NCBI GenBank assembly: GCA_000727475.1
Contig: KL647309.1
Coordinates: 565,737 to 629,736 of the forward strand
Direction: 5' to 3'
DNA length: 64,000 bases
From: Sarcocystis neurona
Taxonomy: Eukaryota > Apicomplexa > Conoidasida > Eucoccidiorida > Sarcocystidae
Shown: positions 12,393 through 27,800 of the stretch, piece by piece
How the letters are laid out: the number at the start of each line of letters is the position of its first letter
Position numbering within the stretch: the first letter of the stretch is position 1
Program-made: the position numbers and the translations under genes
Notes under the pieces: model-generated
Database searches by the model: none
What the model was told of the DNA's origin: nothing
The model's input: only the letters and a program-made list of their open reading frames with translations

Positions 12393-12488
12393 TCCGCTGA
12401 CGTTTTGTGTAGTACGTGTTAATCGCGTACAATTGTCAAGTCCGCTGACGTTTTGTGTAGTACGTGTTAATCGCGTATAATTGTCAAG
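12393..12488. repeat. Perfect-looking 48-bp tandem duplication
   Basis: A 48-bp unit beginning tccgctgacgttttgtgtag occurs twice head to tail, at 12393-12440 and 12441-12488. One substitution was seen (C to T in gcgta[c/t]aattg). The near identity implies a recent duplication. It lies outside any called gene. Confidence 0.9.
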
Positions 12489-13112
12489 TGGTAATGAGAT
12501 CTCCAGACAGAGCACACAGAGATACACATACGTATACGTAGGTATACATAGGCAACGTTCAGGGTAAACCGCTTTACTGGTCTTTACATGTGTACACAAA
12601 GTTACGTACACAAGTTAAACCCGCAATGCATCAGCTTCCATGCAGCGCCACGTTTCATACATACATACATATAGATGGTTCTACGCCAGGGTTTTATGCG
12701 GGGCACGGACCGTGTCTGTCTTAAACATGTGCCGTAGAGTGAAAGCCCTGTGGCACAGTAGTCTTCATCGGCAGTATGCTCTCCTGCTACCAACCTGTGC
12801 GCTACTTCTATGGCCATCGCTCATTTTCAACATGGAAGCTCTCCCTCCCTTCTGTTGTCTACGCCGTTCTGCACGCCACAAAGTCTCTTCCCACCGTTTC
12901 TACAGAACCATTCTCCACCGTTGCTGTCGCGTGGGAAGGCCTCTCAGTAACGTTCCTCCCTGCATCTATGTTTTCGTTGCTGCTGCCTCTGCGGCTGCGG
13001 CACTTGTTGCCAGACAGGTGATGCTTCACATAGGTCTCGTGGTAAGGGTTCATTTACAGGCGTCACACTTTACACCTAATAAGGACTGGCACACCGTGAG
13101 GTGTTTGCAAAT

Positions 13113-17950
<4,838 letters not shown>

Positions 17951-17961
17951 CCGTCCCCGTG

Positions 17962-18457
17962 CTAGGGACTGCGATGACCACTACTCATTCGCGTGTGGGA
18001 AGTCGCTCTTATCTTCCTTTCGTTGACGGTGGTGGTTGTAGAAAACGTGTCACTATTCAGGAAGTCAGTGTGTAAGATTTCTGTAGTGAAGGGAAGCAAT
18101 TGAGGGCAGGGCGTCTGAAGAAAGGGAAAGTTCGTCCGTCTGCAAATCATCCGCGTGCAGGACGTAGGCCTTTTGGAGGAAGAAGAGTTGCTTAGAAGCC
18201 CGGTTTTTAGTTGGCTCTCTTTGCCCCAAAAACAAATTTTCGGCGTTCGCGCAGACCTTCGTAACGTGAATTGGACACATCCGCGATGCACCGCAACGCT
18301 CAATATCGAATCGCATTGGAGAAGCATACGTGTTTTCTGTCTGTGCGTGTTTTACACATGACCGCTCCCAGGGATTGTACCATTTCATTTTGTCTGTTAA
18401 AGGAGCAGCAGCAGCAGACAGCACCAGCACGCCGTATAGAATTTTCAGCGAAGGCAA
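17962..18457 (-). CDS. Putative small secreted protein
   Basis: The frame opening at 18457 begins MPSLKILYGVLVLSAAAAP, a good N-terminal signal peptide (short basic start, hydrophobic core, small residues at the likely cleavage site). Unspliced, it would be 130 residues ending at 18065, with four or five cysteines after the signal. Alternatively an early donor after WERSC could join the strong acceptor CTTTCTTCAG near 18083. The downstream piece then reads TPCPQLLPFTTEILHTDF and runs to a stop at 17962. I do not recognise the mature sequence. Coccidian surface antigens are small, secreted and cysteine-containing, but no specific match is claimed. Confidence 0.4.
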
Positions 18458-18459
18458 GA

Positions 18460-19014
18460 ATTCTTTAGAGGAGTGAACGCGATGGTACCGTGAGCGATCC
18501 TCTGAAGGGGTGGACTAGCCGCAGCGCGGTAGCGGCAGTAGGACGTGGGGGACTACTCGTACTCATAGATTCTTACACATGAGCAGAAGTACTTGAAGGG
18601 GGAGAGCAACGCAGTACATGGGATTGGAGAGCAATGTAGTACGGTGTCAGCACTTCTTTGGTGTGAACCGGGGCGAAATGGGTAGGCTGTTGCTGCGGGA
18701 GTGCTGCACGGCGCGTATTCGGACTTCGAGATATCCGAAGCTCTACGAATTTAAGATGTGCCACACCCTCTAACTCCGATGACAACGATGCACTACTGAA
18801 CACATGTGTGGTCACTCTCTGTAGTTGACGGCAACAAATGGAAGACCCTGCAGGCAGGGGTTTCTAAAGGCATGTACTTTTTCGTCTGCTTGTTGCTGCC
18901 GCATGTCCTTGAAATATGTTAACGTTAACGTATGTGATGGTTGAATCAGGTGTCCACCGAACATAAGTACGCCGCATCGGATCAATCCCAAGCGGAGAGT
19001 TTCCCCGTGAAGAA
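18460..19014. other. Intergenic, possible divergent promoter
   Basis: This separates the minus-strand secreted-protein start and the plus-strand alveolin start, so it may hold two divergent promoters. No defined element was recognised. Confidence 0.4.
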
Positions 19015-22000
19015 ATGAAGGGTTTCACGCCTCAGGTGAGTCGGAATTTTGTCTGCGGGTTGTTCAGTGTTGAATGCAGAGTGACTGGTTTGCACGCGCT
19101 GGTCGTCTTATATATCCTCGTGTACGTGTTTGTAGCCTGTGTCTGATAATAGGTACAGGGCTTTGCGCAGCGAGTTGCCAATACTGTAGTATGCAGTATT
19201 CTCCGCCGGTTCACATCTGCGTACGCATTCTAGTCGGTGAACTTGACTCCATTTATGGAGGCTACTAGCGCCAGGTCCTCGAAAACTGATGCAGAGACTC
19301 AGCGCGTTGTTAGTGTTCGAGATGCGCACTCTTCCCCGTGTGGACGGTGTTTCGATGAGTAAAACTCAGTTGTATAATGCTCACTAGGCACTCTCAAGGT
19401 TCAGCGTCCAGAGGTGGTGGGTTCCTTCCGTATCATGTGACGCTGGGTTGTCGAAACACGTTCAGCCATACGTTTACTCACTGTTGATAAAATAGAATGC
19501 GGAGCCTGTCGCCGCCAGCAGCTTTCAAACGCGTCCCCGGGCTCGCAGGCACGCTAAATTAGTACCGAAAGTATCCGTAACGTGACCTTGGCTGCAGCGT
19601 GTCCCTGTAGCAAGTTCAATACTTTCGTTTATCCGTTGGGGAGAAGTAGCGTATCCTCGACTGTGTGAGTGTCTGTTGTGAGCTTGCGAGGACGCTTACA
19701 AACGACAGTTGACAAACGTCATCTGACCACTTGGCTCGGTGATGCCCTTACCTCGTCTCGTCTGCTCGTGTCCGCACTCACAGTTTTCAAGAGAAATCAG
19801 ATAGGCGTTGCACATCCATAGTTCACGACTGAGGAGCCGTTCAGGTAGAGCTCCTTTTTTTTGTTGAATCTGCGTGTGTGCCGTGTCTTCTCCATCGTAT
19901 AGGCGTATGAGGGATGGTGCCAACCTGTGGCTATCCCAATTATCCCCAACCCCGGCGAATACACCATGCGCTCGGGGACGCGATGGGGCGCCTGCTGTGG
20001 CACGTGGAAACGTATGCCATACCAAACATTTCCGCTTATCACCACCTATGTGCGAGGTGCTCTGCCCTACATCGAACATGAAAAGCTGATGAGCACAAAC
20101 GGACTCGCTGTCGCTCCGCAGAGAGCAGCTGTGAAAGTGCGAGTGGGGAGCGGGTCTAAGACGAGCCCGATGGTCGGTAACGGGACTCAGACCATCACGA
20201 TGGTGGGGAGCGGAACTCAGACCATCCCTGTGGTGGGGACTCAGACCATCCCGGTTGTGGGGAGCGGGACTCAGACCATTCCGATGGTGAGTCACACTGT
20301 GAATGCGTACCTTGCAGACGGTGAAAAGCTTCTACCGTTAGGAGTAAGCCTGTCCTTCAATACGTGGAGAGCCCGCTGCATTCGGTTTTATTTGCTGCAT
20401 AGAATGCTTGGGAAGGAGATGTTAGTGGTGTAGTCTGCCGTGACAAATGGTGCTTCGCTGTGTGCTGTGATTAACAAAGCGGACAAGACTGGTGGCAACC
20501 AACCGCTAAGTACCTTGTGATCTTGAAATTACGTCTGCGACCAGTCGCAGCATTTAAAAGCTGAGACACCCTACACGTCTTAGCGTGCCCTGTGCCTTTC
20601 CTGTCAGCATGCGATGGGGCGAGAAACATGCTTGTGTGGTGCTTATCCTACGAGCAGCTGCCCGTTGGTGTATGGGTACGTTCTGCTTTGCGTCTACCTG
20701 GTTTTCTCCCTTCAGGTCAGGGAAGTCACAGAAAATACCTGTATGAAACCTCGCGTCCTTACGAAGGTTATCGAGTGCGAGGACACGAAGTATATTCCCA
20801 AAGTGGAGGTCCGCACTGTCCAACGAACAATTGAGGTAGCCTCGAAGACGGAGAAGCGCTTCGTGCCGCGGGAAGTTCCTGTGGACACACCCTTCATTGT
20901 TCCACGCTTCGAAGACCGCGATGTTCCAGTGGTGGTGTCTAACACGATTTCCCCAGAAATTGAAGAAACAGAAGCCGTTGTGGAGGTGCCTGTCGCTCGC
21001 TACGTGCCTCACTTGGTGCCCATCAATGTCTACGTGCCTCGCGCTGTTGCCATTCCAGTTGTTCTGACTGACGAAAGCAAGCAAGAGGCTCCCGCCGCCC
21101 TGCCCACGGAGTCTCTGCAACAGCTGATCAAAGAGCTGAATCCTCACCTGGAAGAGATAGACAAATTCAATGCGGGCCAGGTGACTACAACGGCGCGGAT
21201 GCATGCGCGGAGGTTAATCCTTTGCGTGTAGTTACACAGTCGCACGCATGTAGTGATAAACTACGCTGAGGCTGCACACATTCCCTGAAGTGTACGTAGT
21301 GCCAGCCATATTCTGCGTATTGATCCGACGCACGTTGATAAAGGCAGATTATAAGTAAACTCCGTACAATCTCTCAGGCTGTCGCAATTTTCCGTAGTGG
21401 TTTGACACCGGTCAAGCAGGCAGCCACGCGCTGCACGTGAAGAAAGCTTTACACGCGTGCTTTCCAAGTCAAGTGTAGGCGCGTAGCAACGCCGACGTTT
21501 GCGTGCGAGTGTACACGCTTGGATGCAGTGCTGCTTTTAGTGTGCTCCTGTGCGTGGACATTGTCAACGTGCTCTGTACACGTTTGTACCTTGTTCTTTT
21601 CGACTACAATTTGCAGAATGTCAAGTTTCAGGAACTGCTGGAGAAGTCTCAGAAGGCGGCAAACTTCGCGAAGTGTCCGGTGCCGGAGCCTCAAAGCACA
21701 CCTATTCTAAAGATCACCGAAATCGAGCCGGAAGGCGAAGAGTCGGATCACCTTGTCAAACAAATTTGCTTTTCGGTATGTTTTGTGATTCACATTCAGA
21801 TATCCGCGTCTACGTATGCTGACGTATGCACTCAGGAATATTACGCAGCCCATAAATATATCCATACACATTTTCGTGGAAGGGTGCGACGACACTGTGT
21901 TGACTTTTGAGAGCTTGTGGTGACGAAGTGTGCAAGTCAGTTGATGCTCACCGCCAACGGTCGGAAGTGTGTCTTCTGTGTAATACAAGTTCTAACTCGT

Positions 22001-22498
22001 GGAAAAATTAGCGCGTCTCGCCTTAGCGGAGAAATGTCACCTTAGAAGTTTTCTGGCGTCGTTGCGTCTTTCGTACGGGGCAAACTGAATTGTGGGGACG
22101 TTGCTGACTGGAGAGGAGATCTGTAGTGAGATTCCCGGTTTGTGCGCACACAAATGGTATCTGTAATGCTCCTTCAGACCGGAGGATACCAAGCGGCAGA
22201 AGTTGAGAGTCTTTTTACTGCTTTAACTGCCACGTCTACTACTGATTCGGAGGCTGACACGACTTCGGCGCACAAAGGAATGAGTGGCGAGCAAACGGAT
22301 CCTGATACTCATGACGATATGCTGTCGGCTGCGACCGGTGCGTCTGACAGCCAGAGGTGCACCAGCGTCATGTCCGGCAAGGATGCGACTGAGGGCGTGG
22401 CAGCCGTTGCAAGCGGAAAAGCCTCTGCGACCACTGAAGAGCGGAAAAGCGACGCATCTAAAGCGGCCAGGGAGGCTGTTGTTGAGGAGACAAAATGA
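19015..22498 (+). CDS. Alveolin-type inner membrane complex protein
   Basis: Alveolins build the filament network under the inner membrane complex that shapes apicomplexan cells. My model has five exons, all joined in phase 0: 19015-19035 (MKGFTPQ), 19903-20286, 20716-21180, 21617-21775 and 22178-22498, giving 449 residues. Donors are CAG|GTGAGT, ATG|GTGAGT, CAG|GTGACT and TCG|GTATGT, and each acceptor ends in CAG or TAG. Exon 2 carries a repeat of the type (V/M)VGSGTQTIP. Exon 3 holds the alveolin-like core rich in Val, Pro, Glu and Arg (KFVPREVPVDTPFIVP-like, EVPVARYVPHLVPINVYVP). Exon 4 is Lys/Glu-rich and exon 5 is Ser/Ala/Thr-rich and acidic. Exon 2 has a CC pair (WGACCG) that could be palmitoylated. 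Family assignment rests on composition and repeat style; the first exon is the least certain. Confidence 0.65.
20137..20286 (+). repeat. Coding GTQTIP repeat in the alveolin gene
   Basis: Four imperfect units of 24-36 bases (GGGAGCGGGACTCAGACCAT core) encode the motif GxGTQTIxMV. One unit has lost the GSG part (VVGTQTIP). The units sit at the 3' end of exon 2, directly before the GTGAGT donor. Confidence 0.85.
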
Positions 22499-24850
22499 TT
22501 GATGAGAGGTCAAACATCCAGACAATAACGGGGAAACTAAAAGGAGCAAAGAATGTAGCTTCCTGCGCCCCTCTCTCTGGCCAAAGCAGAGAGAGATTGG
22601 TTTCCAGGAATAACAAGTGCCTTAAATTGCAAGAACGTGAATCAGTGTAACTATTCGGTTGCAGAGCAGTGTGGTAAATTAGGCTGTTCTGCAGGGATGC
22701 ATTACGGAAGTGAAGAGAAAGTCATATATATGTAGGTATACACATTTGTGTGAGAAAGAAAGCCGTTGTGCGTCTTCGCCAGAGTGCTTTTTCAAGCCGC
22801 CTTCGCATTTCGCAATTCATAGCCATTGAACTCCAACACGACATATTTGGTAGACCAGCCCCAGGCCCGCCTCGTGTTTTTCAACCATGCGTGATTACAT
22901 TGCGTAGTTTCATTTGCAGTCGCTGCGTACTCAACTCAGGTCCGATGGCGATATGATTTCCCTCCACAAAGGAAAAGTGCAGCTTACTGAGATGCTACGG
23001 AGAAAAGAGAAGTCTGGGATAAATTTTCAGCGTAGCACCGCAGACCCTGGTGTAGGCGCGTCGCCGCACTGGTCACGCAGCAGAAGCCTCAAGTATACGT
23101 GAACATGAGATATACAGGCGCATTTGTATGCGTCATACGCCACACTCGTCATGCAGCATATGCTTCTGGTAGACATGAACACGGTTGTCACACGCGTAGC
23201 GCTTCTGCTAGGGAGAAGAGCAGCTCAGCAAAGACTTCACATCGGTGACCCTCCCGCGGCGAGTGAAAGCAATGGAATTTTTCGTCACGGTTGACACCAG
23301 TGTCAGGGCGCCCCGCTGACTCTACTGTGTCTTCCTGTTATTGCTTGCCACAGTAAGGTTTTCTCCCTAGAGAAGCGCTGGGGAACTCCGGTTCTACAGG
23401 TTGACCGACGGGTGTTGCACGCGAAACCTACGAAGTCACAGCTTGTCTGCGTTAGTGTACTTCGACACATAGAGGCTGCGACTCCCGTGTGCGGCACCTT
23501 TTTCTTCGCGGTCCGCGTACTGGTGGGTCACACCGTGTTGTGACGCACCTGCCGCTGGCCAAAGATGCGTGCGACTGCAAAAGCTGGAACGAAGCCAAAC
23601 CCCGCACTACCTCCTGGAGCATCGCAGAAAAATTTCCTAGGGCATCCCGTTGCTGGGCCGTTACACGAATTTTTGTAACTTCATGAAGGGAAAGAGTCCA
23701 ATTCTGGCAACAATCGTAGGAGTGCGCAGTGCCCGCAAAAATCTAGCAGTCCACCGCTCAGGACGAGCGGCATAATGAAAAGCATGCAGCTGGATAATAC
23801 TTTTGTCGAAGAATGCGTACGCTGCCCCCCCCCCGCAAATTTCGGCTGACTTCGTCTCACGAACAACCCCTCCAGAAGCAACAGCCAACCTCCACAGTAT
23901 GGGAGATGGAGTTCGACTCTATCATCCGAGCAATCGTGATTCCCCGCAGTCGATGGAACGCCCCATTCTTTTCAAGAGCACTAAAATTAGACTGAGTGAA
24001 TAGGCAGTGGGCAAGACCGCAGCTCCTGCTCATCGTGAAAATAAAAAATACACTGAGTCGCCTCCTGAATGCAAGGAATTTCTTTCAGTGTGGCAACGCA
24101 GAACTCACATGATCCAAATTTTTATGTGCCCGGACAGATTCGGTGTCTCCGGCTTCTGCTGCAGAGGGCAAGAGTTACTCCTTTGTCCAGGGCTCCTTCT
24201 AGATGTCTGCGGGAAGAGTGACTTCGCAGTCTGGCACACAGTGCTCACACTTGTGACGCGCCTGTACAGGCGGACGTCTCTTTCGTCCAGTAAAAACTCT
24301 GCTCCGAAGCTCGGTGCACTATTCCTCGTGTGCTGCTGATGTCGCGGGGATCAGTAGTCACCTCTACACGAGCATGCTGCATGCTCTGCTTGCCCTCTGT
24401 GCATCTAGAAAGCTGCTCTCTCTGGGCACGGCTGCTCAAGTCATTTTTTCCTAACAAGGCCTCTCTTTGTGCCGGGCCTCCCTCGTGCGGCTCCCAGCTG
24501 GACACAAAGCACTTTGCTGCAATAGGCTGCAATAGGCAGCGACACCTCCGCATGCGAAGATCAACACGTAAACGGATAGTAACATTCAAACATGAGGAAG
24601 ACCACGGAGACAATCAGGTTTTTCTTCCTCTGCAGTTACGTCGGACAGCCGTGCACGACAGGAGGTGGGATGTGACCTCTCGCTCGAAAATGGTGGTCAG
24701 ACGCCCGCTCTCCCACGTAATTTTATGCCCCCCTCAGTAGCTTGCTCTGCACAAAAATGGTGCCTGGCAGCAAGCTGCCTTTGGAACAAGAGGAACTGCC
24801 GTTATTGAATCATACGCCTCTCTCAGTATATTGGTGTTCCCTGCCCGGTG
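22499..24850. other. Intergenic between convergent genes
   Basis: This lies between the plus-strand alveolin stop and the minus-strand membrane-protein stop. A protein-like plus frame follows a TTTGCAG acceptor at about 22918 (SLRTQLRSDGDMISLHKG), but no partner exons were found. A homopolymer run of C lies at about 23825. No gene is called. Confidence 0.5.
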
Positions 24851-24853
24851 CCC

Positions 24854-27800
24854 TTAGAGGGACGGACGGTTGTCACAAATGAGAGGCTGCGTTGCACCCT
24901 CTGATTTCTCAAACTCATTGGTGCCCCTCTCTGCAGACCGGAAACTGAGGTGCTGCATGCACTGTTGCATGCAGCCTTCGTTCTTAGGACTTATCTGCTC
25001 GTACAACGTGTGCCAGCTCAGCCAAGAAGCTGCAGCGTGTGCACTCCCATCGCTCTGAAACATGCTCCACAGTCTCGTCGGTATACCTCGCCTTCTGAGC
25101 CTCACCAGGCAAATTGAAACCAGAGCGCCACCAATGCAGAGCACCAGCAGAACACACCAGTGACTGAAGGTGAGTTTCGCTTTTGCAGCGTCTTCTGCTG
25201 CCTCCGGCCGGTGCGTGCCTGGCACCGCCTGTACTCTCTGTTCCGCAGCAGTTGGAGCAACTTGGTGGGACTGCTGCTCTCCCTTTTTTGCATCAGTTAA
25301 TAGCAAATTCCACCAACTTCTGGTGCTACCTGCCGCACCCTGCGACGTATTCACATCTGTGTCGTTGGCGCCTTCCGCGAGTGCGGCCTCTGTTGCAGCG
25401 GACAGCTGCGAGCTGTTCGCTCCCCAGCTGCTAGATACGCTGGCGAGAGTGGCAGCTGCACCCGTCGCATCGGCTGCGTTCGCCTCCCCGCTCTTCAGGT
25501 GATTCCAGAGTGTCTGCGGGAATCTCATAATCGACTCTCTCACAGTGGGCGCTGCAGTCTGTGGCACGACTGTTCGTCTCTGCAAGAGACCGAAGAAATT
25601 CTTGATGGACCGCTCCTCCTGCTCTGCCTCAGGCGTGGGTGGGGGTAATTTCTCAGCAGGTGCTCGCAGATGAAAAAGACTGAAGGAGCTCTGGCCAGCG
25701 AACGAAACAGGAAACATTGACAAGCAGGCGAGTCAGATTCAATAAGCCGGCAGTGCCTCGACGGCGAACGTACAGCTGACTCCTCCTTGGACGGGCGTGT
25801 GAATTTAATTAGAGACTCCAGTCGATCAGCTGCGCTGGAGAGGCAACACTCACGCGATTTTCACGAAGTCGTTGTGCCACCATCGAAGCACAAGCCAAGA
25901 CAAAGCCCTACAGGCTCCATGCTACAAGCGTTTGCAAGAGACATGTCCACGTAGTAGATATTGTCCCGACCAACTGCGGAGAATCGCTACTGCACAGTGC
26001 ATCATGCAGCGACTCGTGCAATTCTTCAACAAACGAACACAGAACAAATTTTAGACTAGTGGGTCTCCTTATTACACATATGTAGCGCTTCTTCGCCGCA
26101 AAATTGTGTCTTCTGAAGCAGAAGTGCACTTGAGATGTATGCAGAACGCGTTTGTCTAGAGTTAGACATAAAGCTTCGAGTGTTCCACGTTTCGGTGTTC
26201 ACTTCTTTCACACGAAGGACCATTCTTTTCTTGACCTTTTTACGGAGGGACGTCTGCACAAGTGTATGTTGGTTAGGCTAAGTGTACACACGAAATTTCG
26301 TATTTACGCAAATTCCGTATCATTACACGTAGCACGCTGTATGTCGTATGAACAGCTAATTTCGAGGAGTTCGAGTGGGCGGTGGGTCGGCTTAACCCGT
26401 GTTCAGTGTTCTCGCCTGACGTACCGTTCTTCGACTTTCTTCAGAGGCGTTCGTGTCGCTCAGGGGTTGCTCTTGCTTTTTGTCGCGCATCCTGCTCCAG
26501 AAGCTCTGAGGTTGCTCCGCTGAGGAAGCTGGAGCTTCTGCTTTCGGGGTTGAGGGGGTCGTGGCGGTTGTGGTAGTGGTCGTGGTCGTAGTCGTCGAGC
26601 GGTAGGCAGCAGCAGGAGGAACGCCTTCAACTTTAACGCCGTCAGCTCTGAGGCAGCCGGGGAGATCTGTGTCGAGCCACTTCTGTCTACACTTTAAATA
26701 GCAGCTGCGCAGGGTGCTATATTCGTAGGAATCGAGTGCGAGAGGTTCCGCAGGTCGCGCCTCTTCCGACTCGTTGCCGCTTCCGGTTCCCTCCGCCTCC
26801 TTTGCCTTCTTGCTGCTCAGCAGGCTCTGTGCGCTCTCCTTCTGACAACCATGGACGCACGCTTGGAAGGGCAGTACAGGGTCGCAGTCTAGATGGATGT
26901 GGCGCGTGTACATCGGCGTCTTCGTGTTCTCTGTGACTTCGCCGTTCGGGTACGCCTGCCACTCCCACCAGTAGGCGCCCCGCTGCAACCCTGGTGCTCT
27001 GATTGGTTCATTCTTAGCAGATTCTGTCTCTTCGTCCTTCTGTGCTGCAACCACCGCAGACTGTAACGACGCCGCCACCTTTGAGAGAAGCCCACCATCC
27101 ACAGCTCCCGCAGCGGCGGTCAAGATTTCCTCTGACTTGCCTGCTGCTGGTTCTTTTGCCTCCAACGATTTGCTGCTCCAGAACGACCCTATGCGGCTGC
27201 TGTTCGTGGTGGTGTTAGCGCTGCTGCTTCTACTCGACGGCAGCCAGCTTGCCGCGCCTGCGAGTGGCAGAACAGCGGCGCTCTTCTCGCTCCAGGATTT
27301 GCTCTGCGAACCTGATGAGGTAGCAGTTGCTGCTTTTCGAATAAGGTTGGAAGCTTGTGTTCCTGTTGGCTGTCGATTTCCGCCAATCCACCCGGTCCAG
27401 GAGGAGAGACCGCTCTGTGTGACAGTGTCCGCTTGGTGGTGTTCTCCCGGTGCAGCAGGCGCGTGTGCCTCGCCGTCTCCTACGTCCCTTCTCGTGAAAA
27501 ACTCATGTAGCCACCTAAAAAGAGTTGGTGGCGCTGATTTCCCGTGCATTAGTTGCGCGCGCTTCTGCTGCTGCTGCCGGAGGTCGCTGTCTTCGGCGCT
27601 GCTCCACAGACCAGTAGGGAAGAAAGGTGTCGAGACTGAAGGCGTTCCGACGTGCTGCGCCCGCGGGAAGTAGGGTTGTGAGGCTCTGTTGATTTTGGTT
27701 GAATTGTCGCTGCTTCCCGCGTATAGCCAGTCTGCGAGGGCAGCAGTCATTCCTTGCTCCATGACTCGCTGCTGCATCCAGTCGTACCAACTCGTTGCTT

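Larger units (their letters stand above)
7960..13100. other. No firm gene; scattered exon-like pieces and repeats
   Basis: About 5 kb follow TAP42 with no gene I can support in full. Three exon-like pieces were noted: a minus-strand piece near 8061-8113, bounded by a strong TTTTTTCTGCAG acceptor and a GT donor; a plus frame at about 8711-8811, ending at a GTGAGG donor; and a plus frame at about 8970-9073. Repeats include CAG runs at 9390-9500, TA runs at 8225-8240 and 9125-9140, and TGTA repeats at 10510-10560. A run of Ala-rich plus frame at 11300-11430 may be eroded coding DNA. Confidence 0.5.
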
